A stretch of 16,165 bases of DNA from Pseudomonadota bacterium (GCA_002704665.1 PAHB01000040.1:1-16165); one strand, 5' to 3'. Positions 7,701 to 15,379 are shown, counted from the stretch's first letter. Notes: a model not told the origin generated them from the sequence alone. A program made the numbers and translations.

Positions 7701-8972
7701 ATGAAACAGAATGAGTGGAATCCAGCTAATACGCTGAACAAGGTGCGTGAGAAAAAAGATGTAATTGTTGGTCTTGATATTGGAACCTCTAAAGTTGTTG
7801 CAATCGTTGCAGAGTTTTCCCCTGATAAGGGTATTGAGGTAATTGGCATGGGAAGTTCACCATCCCGTGGGTTAAAAAAAGGTGTTGTGGTGAATATTGA
7901 GTCGACTGTTCATTCAATACAGAGAGCACTAGAGGAAGCAGAGTTGATGGCAGATTGTAAAATAAAAGAAGTCTGGACTGGAATCGCAGGGAGTCATATA
8001 AAAAGTTTCAACTCCCATGGGATGGTGGCGATTAAAGATGCCGAGGTGGCACAGCCTGATGTTGAAAGGGTGATCGAAACCGCGAAAGCTATTCCAATAC
8101 CGACCGATCAACAGGTACTCCATGTTTTGAGACAAGAGTTTGTCATTGATGGACAAGAAGGTGTTCGCGAACCACTTGGTATGAATGGGGTACGGCTTGA
8201 GGCAAAGGTACATATTGTGACAGGTGCTACCTCAGCTATTCAAAATATTTTAAAGTGTGTTCGTCGATGCGGCCTTGAAGTTGTAGATCTAATTTTACAG
8301 CCAATAGCGTCAGGTAATTCAGTACTCTCGGAGGACGAGCGAGAATTGGGAGTTTGTTTGCTGGATATCGGTGGTGGGACCAGTGATATGGCTGTTTATA
8401 CGAACGGTGCAATACAACACACAGCAGTAATACCGATTGCAGGTGATCAGATAACAAATGATATCGCGATGGCTTTGCGGACACCTACCAAAGAAGCGGA
8501 GGAAATTAAAATTACTCATGGTTGTGCATCTAGGCATCTTGTTGATACGAAGGAAATGATAAATGTTCCAGGGATAGGCGATCGAAGCGCACGCAAACTG
8601 TCTCGCCACACCTTAGTAGAGGTCATTGGTCCCAGAGTCGAGGAACTATATTCGTTAGTTCAAGCCGAGCTGAGGAGAAGTGGTTTTGAGGAGCTAATCC
8701 GGTCGGGAGTAGTTATTACCGGAGGAACAGCTTCGATGCTGGGTATGAATGAGTTGGGAGAGGAACTTTTTCACATGCCTTTTAGGCTAGGTCAGCCGTC
8801 TTATTCTGGAACCTTATCGGAGGTAATGCGTAACCCAAGATTTTCAACGGGTATGGGGCTGGTATTTTCTGCTATGGAACACGCGGAGATTCAAAAAAAC
8901 AATCGGTTACAAAGAGGAGCTGTAACCGGGGGACTGGAGAAATTAAAAAACTGGTTTAAGGCGAATTTTTAA
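7701..8972 (+). CDS. ftsA: FtsA, actin-like membrane tether of the Z ring
   Basis: ATP-binding actin homologue that attaches FtsZ to the membrane and signals to FtsQ/FtsN and FtsW-FtsI; 423 aa. Phosphate-binding loop 1 is VGLDIGTSKVVAIVAEF (about 23-39), loop 2 is LLDIGGGTSD (220-229), and the adenosine motif is ITGGTASML from about 339. The 1C subdomain lies between the first two loops (KEVWTGIAGSHIKSFNS...). The last roughly 20 residues (LEKLKNWFKANF) form a probable amphipathic membrane-targeting helix. The ribosome binding site is weak: GAGAGG at 7684-7689 is 11 nt from the ATG. The N-terminus carries about 20 residues before the conserved core; a shorter start is not obvious. Confidence 0.97.
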   Translation: MKQNEWNPANTLNKVREKKDVIVGLDIGTSKVVAIVAEFSPDKGIEVIGMGSSPSRGLKKGVVVNIESTVHSIQRALEEAELMADCKIKEVWTGIAGSHIKSFNSHGMVAIKDAEVAQPDVERVIETAKAIPIPTDQQVLHVLRQEFVIDGQEGVREPLGMNGVRLEAKVHIVTGATSAIQNILKCVRRCGLEVVDLILQPIASGNSVLSEDERELGVCLLDIGGGTSDMAVYTNGAIQHTAVIPIAGDQITNDIAMALRTPTKEAEEIKITHGCASRHLVDTKEMINVPGIGDRSARKLSRHTLVEVIGPRVEELYSLVQAELRRSGFEELIRSGVVITGGTASMLGMNELGEELFHMPFRLGQPSYSGTLSEVMRNPRFSTGMGLVFSAMEHAEIQKNNRLQRGAVTGGLEKLKNWFKANF

Positions 8973-9020
8973 TTTAAAAAAAATTAATAAGTTAAAAATA
9001 TTAGAAAAGGAGATTTAGTG

Positions 9021-10181
9021 ATGTCGGAAAATAAATTTGAGATAGTGGATACTCATCCCCAAGAAGCGGTTATCAAGGTTATTGGTGTTGGTGGATGTGG
9101 AGGAAATGCTGTTGATCATATGATTTCGGAGGGGATAGAGGGTGTCGAATTTATATGCGCGAATACTGACGCCCAAGCTCTACAACGTAATCGGTCAAAT
9201 ACCCTATTACAATTAGGAGCCAATATAACAAAAGGCTTAGGAGCGGGCGCTAATCCTACAAAGGGTCGGGAATCGGCAGAAGAGGACAGGGAGAGAATTA
9301 TTGAAGCAATTGAAAATGCCGATATGTTATTTTTAACAGCCGGAATGGGGGGAGGAACTGGTACGGGTGCCGCTCCAATAGTGGCGAGGGCTGCCCGAGA
9401 GTTAGGTATATTGACTGTAGCAGTCGTTACCAAACCTTTTGAATTTGAGGGTGATCGTCCAAAGATCGCTAAGGCGGGTTTAGAGGAGCTTGCCCAAGAG
9501 GTAGACTCTCTTATCGTAATTCCGAACGATAAATTGATGGAGGTGTTAGGAGATGATGTAACCATGTTGGATGCTTTTAAAGCAGCAAATTCAGTTCTTC
9601 ATGGAGCTGTATCTGGAATTGCCGAAGTTATTAAGTGCCCTGGGATGGTTAACGTCGATTTTGCTGATGTAAAAACAGTAATGTCAGAAAATGGTATGGC
9701 AATGATGGGGTCAGCTAGCTCCGGCGGTGAGGAGAGAGCAATCAGCGCTGCAAAGCAGGCTGTTGCAAGTCCTTTGCTTGAGGATGTTGATCTTAAGGGA
9801 GCAAAAGGGGTGTTAGTAAATATTACGGCCTCTTCTGGTTTGAAAATGAGGGAAATTAAAGATGTAATGTCAACAATAAACCAATTTACAGCTGAAGACG
9901 CGATGGTTTGCTTCGGAACAGTTATCGACGAAAATTTGGGTGATCAGTTGAGAGTTACAATGATTGCTACAGGTTTGGGTAATTTAGTTAAACCGTTGAG
10001 TGTAGTTCAAGCAACGGGTACTAACAATCCAGTTCCAGTCGACCTTTCGGGTGACGAAATCTCTGGCGGCGAGCCTGCCGTGTTAAGACCGCGTGGCTCA
10101 TCAATCGCGATAGAGGCATTAGAGAAATCGGGATATGGTGAGTTAGATATTCCCACATTTCTGCGCAGGCAAGCAGATTAG
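9021..10181 (+). CDS. ftsZ: FtsZ, tubulin-like cell division GTPase
   Basis: Forms the cytokinetic Z ring at midcell; 386 aa. The GTP-binding signature GGGTGTG is at 110-116, the N-terminal nucleotide loop IGVGGCGGNAV near 19-29, and the T7 catalytic loop NVDFAD at 211-216 (N211, D213, D216 correspond to E. coli N207, D209, D212). A short variable linker (about 325-373) precedes the C-terminal peptide DIPTFLRRQAD, the site that binds FtsA and ZipA-like partners. GTG 9018 lies immediately before ATG 9021; AAAAGGAGA (9005-9013) is 8 nt from the ATG counted from its AGGAG core and 5 nt from the GTG, so ATG 9021 is chosen. The 45-bp A/T-rich gap after ftsA carries this strong site, which fits FtsZ being made in greater amounts than FtsA. 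Confidence 0.98.
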   Translation: MSENKFEIVDTHPQEAVIKVIGVGGCGGNAVDHMISEGIEGVEFICANTDAQALQRNRSNTLLQLGANITKGLGAGANPTKGRESAEEDRERIIEAIENADMLFLTAGMGGGTGTGAAPIVARAARELGILTVAVVTKPFEFEGDRPKIAKAGLEELAQEVDSLIVIPNDKLMEVLGDDVTMLDAFKAANSVLHGAVSGIAEVIKCPGMVNVDFADVKTVMSENGMAMMGSASSGGEERAISAAKQAVASPLLEDVDLKGAKGVLVNITASSGLKMREIKDVMSTINQFTAEDAMVCFGTVIDENLGDQLRVTMIATGLGNLVKPLSVVQATGTNNPVPVDLSGDEISGGEPAVLRPRGSSIAIEALEKSGYGELDIPTFLRRQAD

Positions 10182-10189
10182 GCGTTGGC

Positions 10190-10218
10190 TTGTAAGAATT
10201 ATCTTTTGATACTATAAT
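10190..10218 (+). promoter_or_regulatory. Candidate sigma70 promoter for lpxC
   Basis: TTGTAA at 10190-10195 and a consensus TATAAT at 10213-10218 are separated by exactly 17 bp, in the 94-bp gap after ftsZ. Transcription would start near 10225, giving a leader of about 50 nt before lpxC. It would let lpxC be expressed apart from the upstream division operon. The prediction rests on the hexamers and spacing alone. Confidence 0.55.
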
Positions 10219-10219
10219 A

Positions 10220-10246
10220 TTCAGCCATATAGCATTATAAGCTGAA
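10220..10246 (+). other. Inverted repeat at the start of the predicted lpxC leader
   Basis: TTCAGC at 10220-10225 and GCTGAA at 10241-10246 form a perfect 6-bp inverted repeat with a 15-nt loop. There is no T-tract after it, so it does not look like an intrinsic terminator. It overlaps the predicted transcription start, so it may be a leader hairpin, an operator, or chance. Confidence 0.35.
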
Positions 10247-10275
10247 GCGCATTATCAAAATAGACAGGGAAGTAG

Positions 10276-11190
10276 ATGATTAGGCAAAGAACTTTGAAAA
10301 ACATAGTGAAGGCTACAGGCGTAGGCCTTCACTCAGGGTGTAAAGTAAACATGACTCTTCGCCCGGCTGCACCAAATACAGGAATTGTTTTTCGAAGGGT
10401 TGATCTGCCAGTGGTTGTTGATGTCCCAGCCGATACGTATTCTGTTTGTGATACCAGACTTTCGACATGTATAGGTAAAGGCGATGTTCGAATACAAACC
10501 ATTGAACATCTGATGTCTGCTCTTGCTGGACTCGGTATTGATAACTTGTTTGTGGAACTCACCGCGGGCGAAGTTCCAATAATGGATGGATCAGCGTCCC
10601 CTTTTGTATTCTTACTACAATCAGCGGGAATTGAGGAACAGCCTTCACCGAAGAGGTTCATAAAAATTTTAAAGGAAACAAGCGTTGAAATGGGCGAAAA
10701 ATGGGTTAGGTTTATGCCTTTTGAAGGTTTTCGCGTCGATTTTGGTATCGATTTTCAACATCCTGTATTTGCAAATGCAAATGAGAAAGTTTCAGTCGAT
10801 TTTGCAAATACATCTTATGTCAAAGACGTAAGCCGCGCCCGAACTTTTGGTTTCATGCAAGATGTCGAGAACCTTCGATCCCAAGGCCTTGCTCTAGGGG
10901 GAAACCTAGATAATGCTGTGGTAATGGACGAGTTTAGGGTTTTGAACTCCGAAGGACTCAGGTACGAGGATGAATTCGTCAAGCACAAGGTTTTGGACGC
11001 TATTGGGGATCTCTTCCTACTCGGATATCCATTGATCGGTGCTTTTGAAGGATCCAAATCCGGACATCAACTAAATAACTTGCTTTTGAGAAAACTTTTG
11101 AAAGATGAGGAGGCTTGGGAGTACGTTAGCTTCCACGAAAAATCTGACATTCCTCGTTTTTTGCGACTGAAAATGGAGGCTGCATATTAA
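10276..11190 (+). CDS. lpxC: LpxC, UDP-3-O-acyl-N-acetylglucosamine deacetylase
   Basis: Zinc-dependent cytoplasmic deacetylase that commits UDP-3-O-acyl-GlcNAc to lipid A synthesis; 304 aa, standard length. The N-terminus RQRTLKNIVKATGVGLHSG is typical. Catalytic and zinc residues are present: E77 and H78 in TIEHLMSALAGLGIDN, H237 and D241 in HKVLDAIGD, and H264 in GSKSGHQLNN. AGGGAAG at 10266-10272 precedes the ATG. The position after ftsZ is conserved in many proteobacteria and places envelope lipid supply next to division. No unusual C-terminal degradation tail is evident; it ends LRLKMEAAY. Its TAA overlaps the stop codon of the convergent dciA gene. Confidence 0.98.
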   Translation: MIRQRTLKNIVKATGVGLHSGCKVNMTLRPAAPNTGIVFRRVDLPVVVDVPADTYSVCDTRLSTCIGKGDVRIQTIEHLMSALAGLGIDNLFVELTAGEVPIMDGSASPFVFLLQSAGIEEQPSPKRFIKILKETSVEMGEKWVRFMPFEGFRVDFGIDFQHPVFANANEKVSVDFANTSYVKDVSRARTFGFMQDVENLRSQGLALGGNLDNAVVMDEFRVLNSEGLRYEDEFVKHKVLDAIGDLFLLGYPLIGAFEGSKSGHQLNNLLLRKLLKDEEAWEYVSFHEKSDIPRFLRLKMEAAY

Positions 11191-11618
11191 TATTCAAATT
11201 TTTTTCGTAATCGGTCGACGGCCGATTTTAAAGTGCCTTGCTTAAGGTTTCGTGATAAATCATCGAAAGCAATTTTGCCTTTAAAGATGGGCCGAGGGGT
11301 TGGATTATTTGCTTTTTTGATATAATTTGCGGGAGTGATCCTAATTTCGATATAAGTGATTTTTGGAATTTTTTTTTGCAAATCTCTGATAATATTAGAT
11401 TTTAATTGATTAAGTTTTGAAGCTGTAGCGCTACTTTCGACCAGCAAGACTGGCAATCCTTGCTCCGAAATAGACACGGTAATCAAAGATAGTAATGGAG
11501 GGCTCAATATGGTCGCTAGCTCGTTGGATACAACAGTAATCTTATTAGCAGTATCAGTCAGGCGTTCAAACTCTGGAGTGTTTTCTATTATTTGTGATAT
11601 TTTGCCGGGCTTTTCCAC
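11187..11618 (-). CDS. dciA: DciA / DUF721 family protein (GTG start)
   Basis: 143 aa with the DUF721 pattern: a lengthy N-terminal helical part, LLVESSATASKLNQLKSNII in the middle, then a basic predicted strand (ITYIEIRITP) and a lysine/arginine-rich tail (SAVDRLRKKFEY). DUF721 proteins include DciA, the ancestral loader of the replicative helicase DnaB in bacteria lacking DnaC/DnaI. Gene order supports the call: a DUF721 gene lies between lpxC and the M23/secA/argJ genes in Pseudomonas and many betaproteobacteria, as I recall. The start is GTG at 11618-11616; GGAG on the minus strand (complement of 11626-11629) is 7 nt upstream. The gene is the only minus-strand gene here. The family call is good; the helicase-loading role for this protein is inferred. 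Confidence 0.8.
   Translation of the reverse strand: MEKPGKISQIIENTPEFERLTDTANKITVVSNELATILSPPLLSLITVSISEQGLPVLLVESSATASKLNQLKSNIIRDLQKKIPKITYIEIRITPANYIKKANNPTPRPIFKGKIAFDDLSRNLKQGTLKSAVDRLRKKFEY
11209..11229 (+). terminator. Weak terminator-like hairpin after lpxC, within dciA
   Basis: AATCGG (11209-11214) pairs with CCGATT (11222-11227) around a 7-nt loop, followed by TTA. The stem is 6 bp and the U-run short (four T, two of them in the stem), so termination of lpxC transcripts would be inefficient at best. The sequence also codes for the C-terminal part of DciA. Confidence 0.3.
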
Positions 11619-11649
11619 TTTTTGTCTCCAAAGTGATTAAAGGTTTTTA

Positions 11650-12570
11650 ATGGACATTATCTTCATAACAGGGAAGTCATCGCAAGTTAAAAACTGGAGT
11701 TTAAATTCGTTTCAATTATTTTGCTTAGGTCTTTTTTTTATCGTTACGGTGATGTTTTTAGCACTGACTTTGAATTATTTTTCTCTAGTTTATGCTGTAA
11801 AAAATCAGAGTAGTTATCTTAAGTCAATGCTAAAGGTGGTACATGCGGAGGAGACAAAAGAATCTAGAATTTTTATAAGAGAAAGCATTGATACTATGGC
11901 AGGGCGGCTAGGTGAGATGCAGGCAAGGCTTATGCGACTCGACTCGGTCGGTATGCGAGTAGTTAAGCTAGCAGGTATAGACCCCAGCGAATTGGCACTC
12001 GACAAAAAACTTGCTTTGGGAGGTAGTGGGAGATCAGATTTGGTTTCGGATGGACTTACTTTGGCTGAATTAATTGAGGAGTCTGATAGGACAAAATATC
12101 TTCTCGATGATCGTGCCGACAAGCTTCTCATGCTTGAGGAGCGTCTAAATTTGAATTATTCAAAGGATCAATTGATTCCTTCTTTGAAGCCTGTGGCAAA
12201 AGGCTGGCTTTCATCTAATTTTGGTTGGCGGATTGACCCCTTTAGTCGTAAAAGGGCTTTTCACGAGGGTGTTGATTGGGTGTCGAAGCCCGGATCGGAT
12301 ATCTTGGCCGCTGCAGGGGGAGTAGTTGTGTATGCGAGACGACATCCTCAGTATGGTAATATGATTGAAATTGACCATGGAAATGGCTATGTAACTCGGT
12401 ATGCCCACGCCGAAAAGTTATCGGCCTCTGTTGGCGATGTTGTCGTTCGCGGACAAAAGGTCGCTACCGTTGGAAGCACGGGGAGGTCGACCGGGCCTCA
12501 TCTTCATTTTGAGGTGCTCAAGAACGGCAAGCCCCAAAATCCGAGGCGATTCCTAAAACGTTCAAGTTGA
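11650..12570 (+). CDS. M23 (LytM-type) metallopeptidase, membrane anchored
   Basis: 306 aa. An N-terminal transmembrane segment at about 21-45 (FQLFCLGLFFIVTVMFLALT) would anchor it in the inner membrane with the rest in the periplasm. Residues about 55-175 are helical and charged, likely coiled coil. The C-terminal LytM domain begins near 180 (GWLSSNFGWRIDPFSRKRAF). Zinc and catalytic residues are intact: H205 and D209 in HEGVD, H253 in RYAH, and H284/H286 in HLHFEV, so it should be an active peptidoglycan endopeptidase rather than a degenerate EnvC/NlpD-type amidase activator. AAAGG at 11639-11643 is 6 nt from the ATG. Its conserved place between dciA and secA in related genomes suggests a role in envelope growth or septum processing, but the exact substrate cannot be read from sequence. 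Confidence 0.92.
   Translation: MDIIFITGKSSQVKNWSLNSFQLFCLGLFFIVTVMFLALTLNYFSLVYAVKNQSSYLKSMLKVVHAEETKESRIFIRESIDTMAGRLGEMQARLMRLDSVGMRVVKLAGIDPSELALDKKLALGGSGRSDLVSDGLTLAELIEESDRTKYLLDDRADKLLMLEERLNLNYSKDQLIPSLKPVAKGWLSSNFGWRIDPFSRKRAFHEGVDWVSKPGSDILAAAGGVVVYARRHPQYGNMIEIDHGNGYVTRYAHAEKLSASVGDVVVRGQKVATVGSTGRSTGPHLHFEVLKNGKPQNPRRFLKRSS
11656..11685 (-). promoter_or_regulatory. Candidate promoter for dciA, inside the M23 gene
   Basis: On the minus strand TTGCGA (complement of 11680-11685) is followed after 18 bp by GATAAT (complement of 11656-11661). A transcript from it would start around 11649 and cover the dciA ribosome binding site. The gap between the divergent genes is only 31 bp, so a promoter lying within the neighbouring gene is expected. 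Moderate hexamer matches only. Confidence 0.4.
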
Positions 12571-12643
12571 TAACAGATTCCCTAGTAACATAAATTTATG
12601 ATGATTTATTAAGGTATCTGCCTTTTTACATTTATAATAGCGT
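12571..12643 (+). promoter_or_regulatory. M23-secA intergenic region with TATAAT, palindrome and small hairpin
   Basis: This 73-bp A/T-rich gap holds three visible elements. CATAAATTTATG at 12589-12600 is a perfect 12-bp palindrome. AAGGTATCTGCCTT at 12611-12624 can fold into a 4-5 bp hairpin followed by TTT, a very weak terminator-like element. TATAAT at 12633-12638 is a consensus -10 hexamer, but the sequence 16-18 bp upstream (TTAAGG/TAAGGT) is a poor -35, and the start would fall at or next to the secA ATG. No Shine-Dalgarno sequence is seen in the 15 nt before secA. Confidence 0.4.
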
Positions 12644-15379
12644 ATGGTCACCAAATTACTCAAAAAAATGTTTGGCAGCCGTAATGAGCGACTCTTGCGC
12701 GATTACGGCACCAAGGTAGATATAATCAACGCACTCGAAAAAAAACTCGAGTCTTTTTCTGACTCCGAGTTGCGAATGAATACCGAAAAACTTCGGAATC
12801 GTTTGCAAAATTCCACCAGCTACGATGAAATTCTTCCGGAAGCATTTGCGACTGTGAGAGAGGCGAGTAAACGAACATTAGGGATGAGGCATTTTGATGT
12901 ACAGTTGATAGGTGGTATGGCCCTTCATGATGGCAAGATTGCAGAGATGCGTACTGGAGAGGGAAAAACATTAGCAGCTACATTACCAGCATACTTAAAT
13001 GCTTTGGGGGGGAGGAGTGTTCATGTTGTTACCGTCAATGATTACTTGGCTAAAAGAGATGCGGAATGGATGGGAAAGATATATAAATTTCTCGATTTGT
13101 CCGTCGGAGTCAACCTACCGCAAATGGGGCCGACAGAAAAAAGCACTGCATACAACTGTGACATCACCTACGGAACAAATAACGAATTCGGGTTCGATTA
13201 TCTGAGAGATAATATGGTTTTTGAAACTAACGAAAGAGTTCAAAGACCTCTTTCCTTCGCTATAATCGATGAAGTTGATTCGATACTTATTGATGAAGCA
13301 AGGACTCCTCTAATAATTTCTGGTCAAGCTGATGAAAGCACCGAACTTTATCGGCGAATGGATAAGATCGCGCCAAAGCTGATTCGAGGGGGGGAGGAGT
13401 CCCAGCAGGCAGACTACCATGTTGACGAGAAATCACACCAAGTATTACTTAGTGAAGTAGGGCATGAAAACGCGGAACAGTTGTTAGCTAAAATGGGGAT
13501 TTTGCCAAAAAATACGAGTCTTTATGATGCATCAAACATCGGGTTGGTTCACCACTTATACGCGAGCCTAAAAGCACATAATCTATTCCATAAAGATCAA
13601 CACTACGTAATCCAAAATGGAGAGATAGTAATAGTCGATGAGTTTACTGGTAGATTGATGTCCGGGCGACGTTGGTCAGACGGGTTACATCAGGCGGTTG
13701 AAGCGAAAGAGAATGTAAGTATACAAAAAGAAAATCAAACCTTAGCTTCTGTTACATTCCAAAACTATTTTCGGATGTACGATAAGTTAGGCGGAATGAC
13801 AGGCACCGCTGACACCGAGGCGTTTGAATTTCAGCAAATTTATGGCCTAGAAACGGTCATCGTACCAACTCATCAAAAAATGATTCGCATAGATCACATG
13901 GACAAAGTATATAAAACAGCTGAGGAAAAGCATGGCGCAATTGTTGAGGAAGTAACGGCATGCTATCAAAATTGTCAGCCCGTTTTAGTTGGAACAACAT
14001 CTATCGAAAATTCTGAAATTTTGTCCGCATATTTAAAAAAAGCCGGGCTTAAGCATCAGGTTCTAAATGCCAAGCAGCATGCTCAGGAGGCACAAATAAT
14101 TACTCAAGCTGGCAGGCCAAAGATGATCACCATCGCTACCAACATGGCCGGCCGTGGAACCGATATCGTATTAGGGGGAAGTCCAGAACTACAAATTAAT
14201 CAAATTGAAAAAGATACTAAAATTCCGCCAGAGCAAAAAAATGCTCGAATTAAAGAAATAAAAGCTAATTGGCAAACGCTTCATGATGAGGTGGTCGCTG
14301 CAGGTGGGCTTCACATTATTGGAACCGAAAGACATGAATCACGGAGGGTCGATAATCAGCTTCGTGGAAGGTCTGGGCGACAAGGTGACCCAGGTTCGAG
14401 TAGATTTTTCTTAGCCTTGGAGGACCCTCTTTTGCGTATTTTTGCGTCGGATAGGGTCTCTTGGATAATGGATAAATTGAATATGCCGGAGGGAGAGGCA
14501 ATAGAGCATAAATGGGTAACAAAGGCTATAGAAAACGCCCAAAGAAAAGTTGAGGCTAGAAATTTCGATATTCGTAAACAGCTCCTTGAGTATGATGACG
14601 TTTCTAACGATCAAAGAAAAGTTATATATGAACAAAGGAATGAAATACTGGGCGCAGAAAATATTACGGATATGATAATGGCGACTAGAGAAGGCGCCAT
14701 TGCTTCACTAGTTTATCAGTATGTTCCAGAAAATGGCTTGGAAGAGGAGTGGGACCTTGAGGGACTCGATAAGTCCCTTAAGACCGAATTTGGATTAGAA
14801 TTAAATACTCAATCTTGGCTTATAGAAAACTCGGAAATCACCGATGCAATAATTATAAGTCGAGTCGTAGAAGGTGCGTTGGAGGTGTATAAAAAGAAAT
14901 TTGAAGCGGTGCCACCCGACGTTGTCCGTGCATATGAAAGAGCAATAATGCTGCAAAGTTTAGATACTAGGTGGCGGGAACATCTTGCTGCTTTAGATCA
15001 TTTGCGACAGGGAATACATCTTCGGGGATATGCGGCAAAGAATCCTAAACAGGAATATAAAAAAGAGGCTTTTCAACTTTTTTCTTTATTACTAGAAATG
15101 ATCCGTGATGAGGTGTCACAGGTCTTGATGAAGGTGAACATTAAGAGTGCTGCAGAGGTTGAAGCGGTTGCTGAAGATAGAACAGAATTTAAACAAATTA
15201 ATTACAAACATGATGAACACAAGAGTTTATCAGGCAATAGTAATATGAATGTTGGGCAAAATAAGCAAGAAGAAAAAGTTCAGCCATTTGTTAGAGGAAA
15301 AGATAAAGTAGGGCGTAATGAACCTTGCCCTTGCGGATCAGGAAAAAAATACAAACACTGTCACGCAAGAGTATCTTAG
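12644..15379 (+). CDS. secA: SecA, preprotein translocase ATPase
   Basis: Motor ATPase that drives unfolded preproteins through SecYEG; cytoplasmic and membrane associated. 911 aa, slightly longer than E. coli SecA (901). Visible: Walker A GEGKT at 105-109 (K108), GTNNEFGFDYLRDNM, Walker B DEVD at 209-212, IVDEFTGRLMSGRRWSDG, the preprotein-binding and linker region around TLASVTFQNYFRMY, MAGRGTDIVLGG and the arginine-finger block QLRGRSGRQGDPGSSRFFLALEDPL. A lysine/glutamine-rich linker precedes the C-terminal zinc/SecB-binding motif CPCGSGKKYKHCH (C895, C897, C906, H907). The start MVTKLLKKMFGSRNERLL matches the family, although no ribosome binding site is seen. Two copies of a 13-nt G-rich motif lie inside (13006-13018 and 13388-13400). 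No SecM-like gene precedes it; the M23 gene occupies that place. Confidence 0.98.
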   Translation: MVTKLLKKMFGSRNERLLRDYGTKVDIINALEKKLESFSDSELRMNTEKLRNRLQNSTSYDEILPEAFATVREASKRTLGMRHFDVQLIGGMALHDGKIAEMRTGEGKTLAATLPAYLNALGGRSVHVVTVNDYLAKRDAEWMGKIYKFLDLSVGVNLPQMGPTEKSTAYNCDITYGTNNEFGFDYLRDNMVFETNERVQRPLSFAIIDEVDSILIDEARTPLIISGQADESTELYRRMDKIAPKLIRGGEESQQADYHVDEKSHQVLLSEVGHENAEQLLAKMGILPKNTSLYDASNIGLVHHLYASLKAHNLFHKDQHYVIQNGEIVIVDEFTGRLMSGRRWSDGLHQAVEAKENVSIQKENQTLASVTFQNYFRMYDKLGGMTGTADTEAFEFQQIYGLETVIVPTHQKMIRIDHMDKVYKTAEEKHGAIVEEVTACYQNCQPVLVGTTSIENSEILSAYLKKAGLKHQVLNAKQHAQEAQIITQAGRPKMITIATNMAGRGTDIVLGGSPELQINQIEKDTKIPPEQKNARIKEIKANWQTLHDEVVAAGGLHIIGTERHESRRVDNQLRGRSGRQGDPGSSRFFLALEDPLLRIFASDRVSWIMDKLNMPEGEAIEHKWVTKAIENAQRKVEARNFDIRKQLLEYDDVSNDQRKVIYEQRNEILGAENITDMIMATREGAIASLVYQYVPENGLEEEWDLEGLDKSLKTEFGLELNTQSWLIENSEITDAIIISRVVEGALEVYKKKFEAVPPDVVRAYERAIMLQSLDTRWREHLAALDHLRQGIHLRGYAAKNPKQEYKKEAFQLFSLLLEMIRDEVSQVLMKVNIKSAAEVEAVAEDRTEFKQINYKHDEHKSLSGNSNMNVGQNKQEEKVQPFVRGKDKVGRNEPCPCGSGKKYKHCHARVS

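Noticed and set aside
9018..9020. GTG immediately before the ftsZ ATG as start codon
   Set aside because: AGGAG at 9008-9012 is 8 nt from ATG 9021 and 5 nt from GTG 9018; ATG with better spacing is favoured. The difference is one residue.
9116..9565. 149-codon minus-strand frame opposite ftsZ
   Set aside because: It lies entirely inside ftsZ opposite the conserved GTP-binding region, has low-complexity serine/proline content, and no ribosome binding site or family resemblance.
12999..13205. Plus-strand 68-codon frame inside secA that could suggest a frameshift
   Set aside because: The secA frame is continuous with all motifs in order through this region, so there is no frameshift; this is an alternative frame only.
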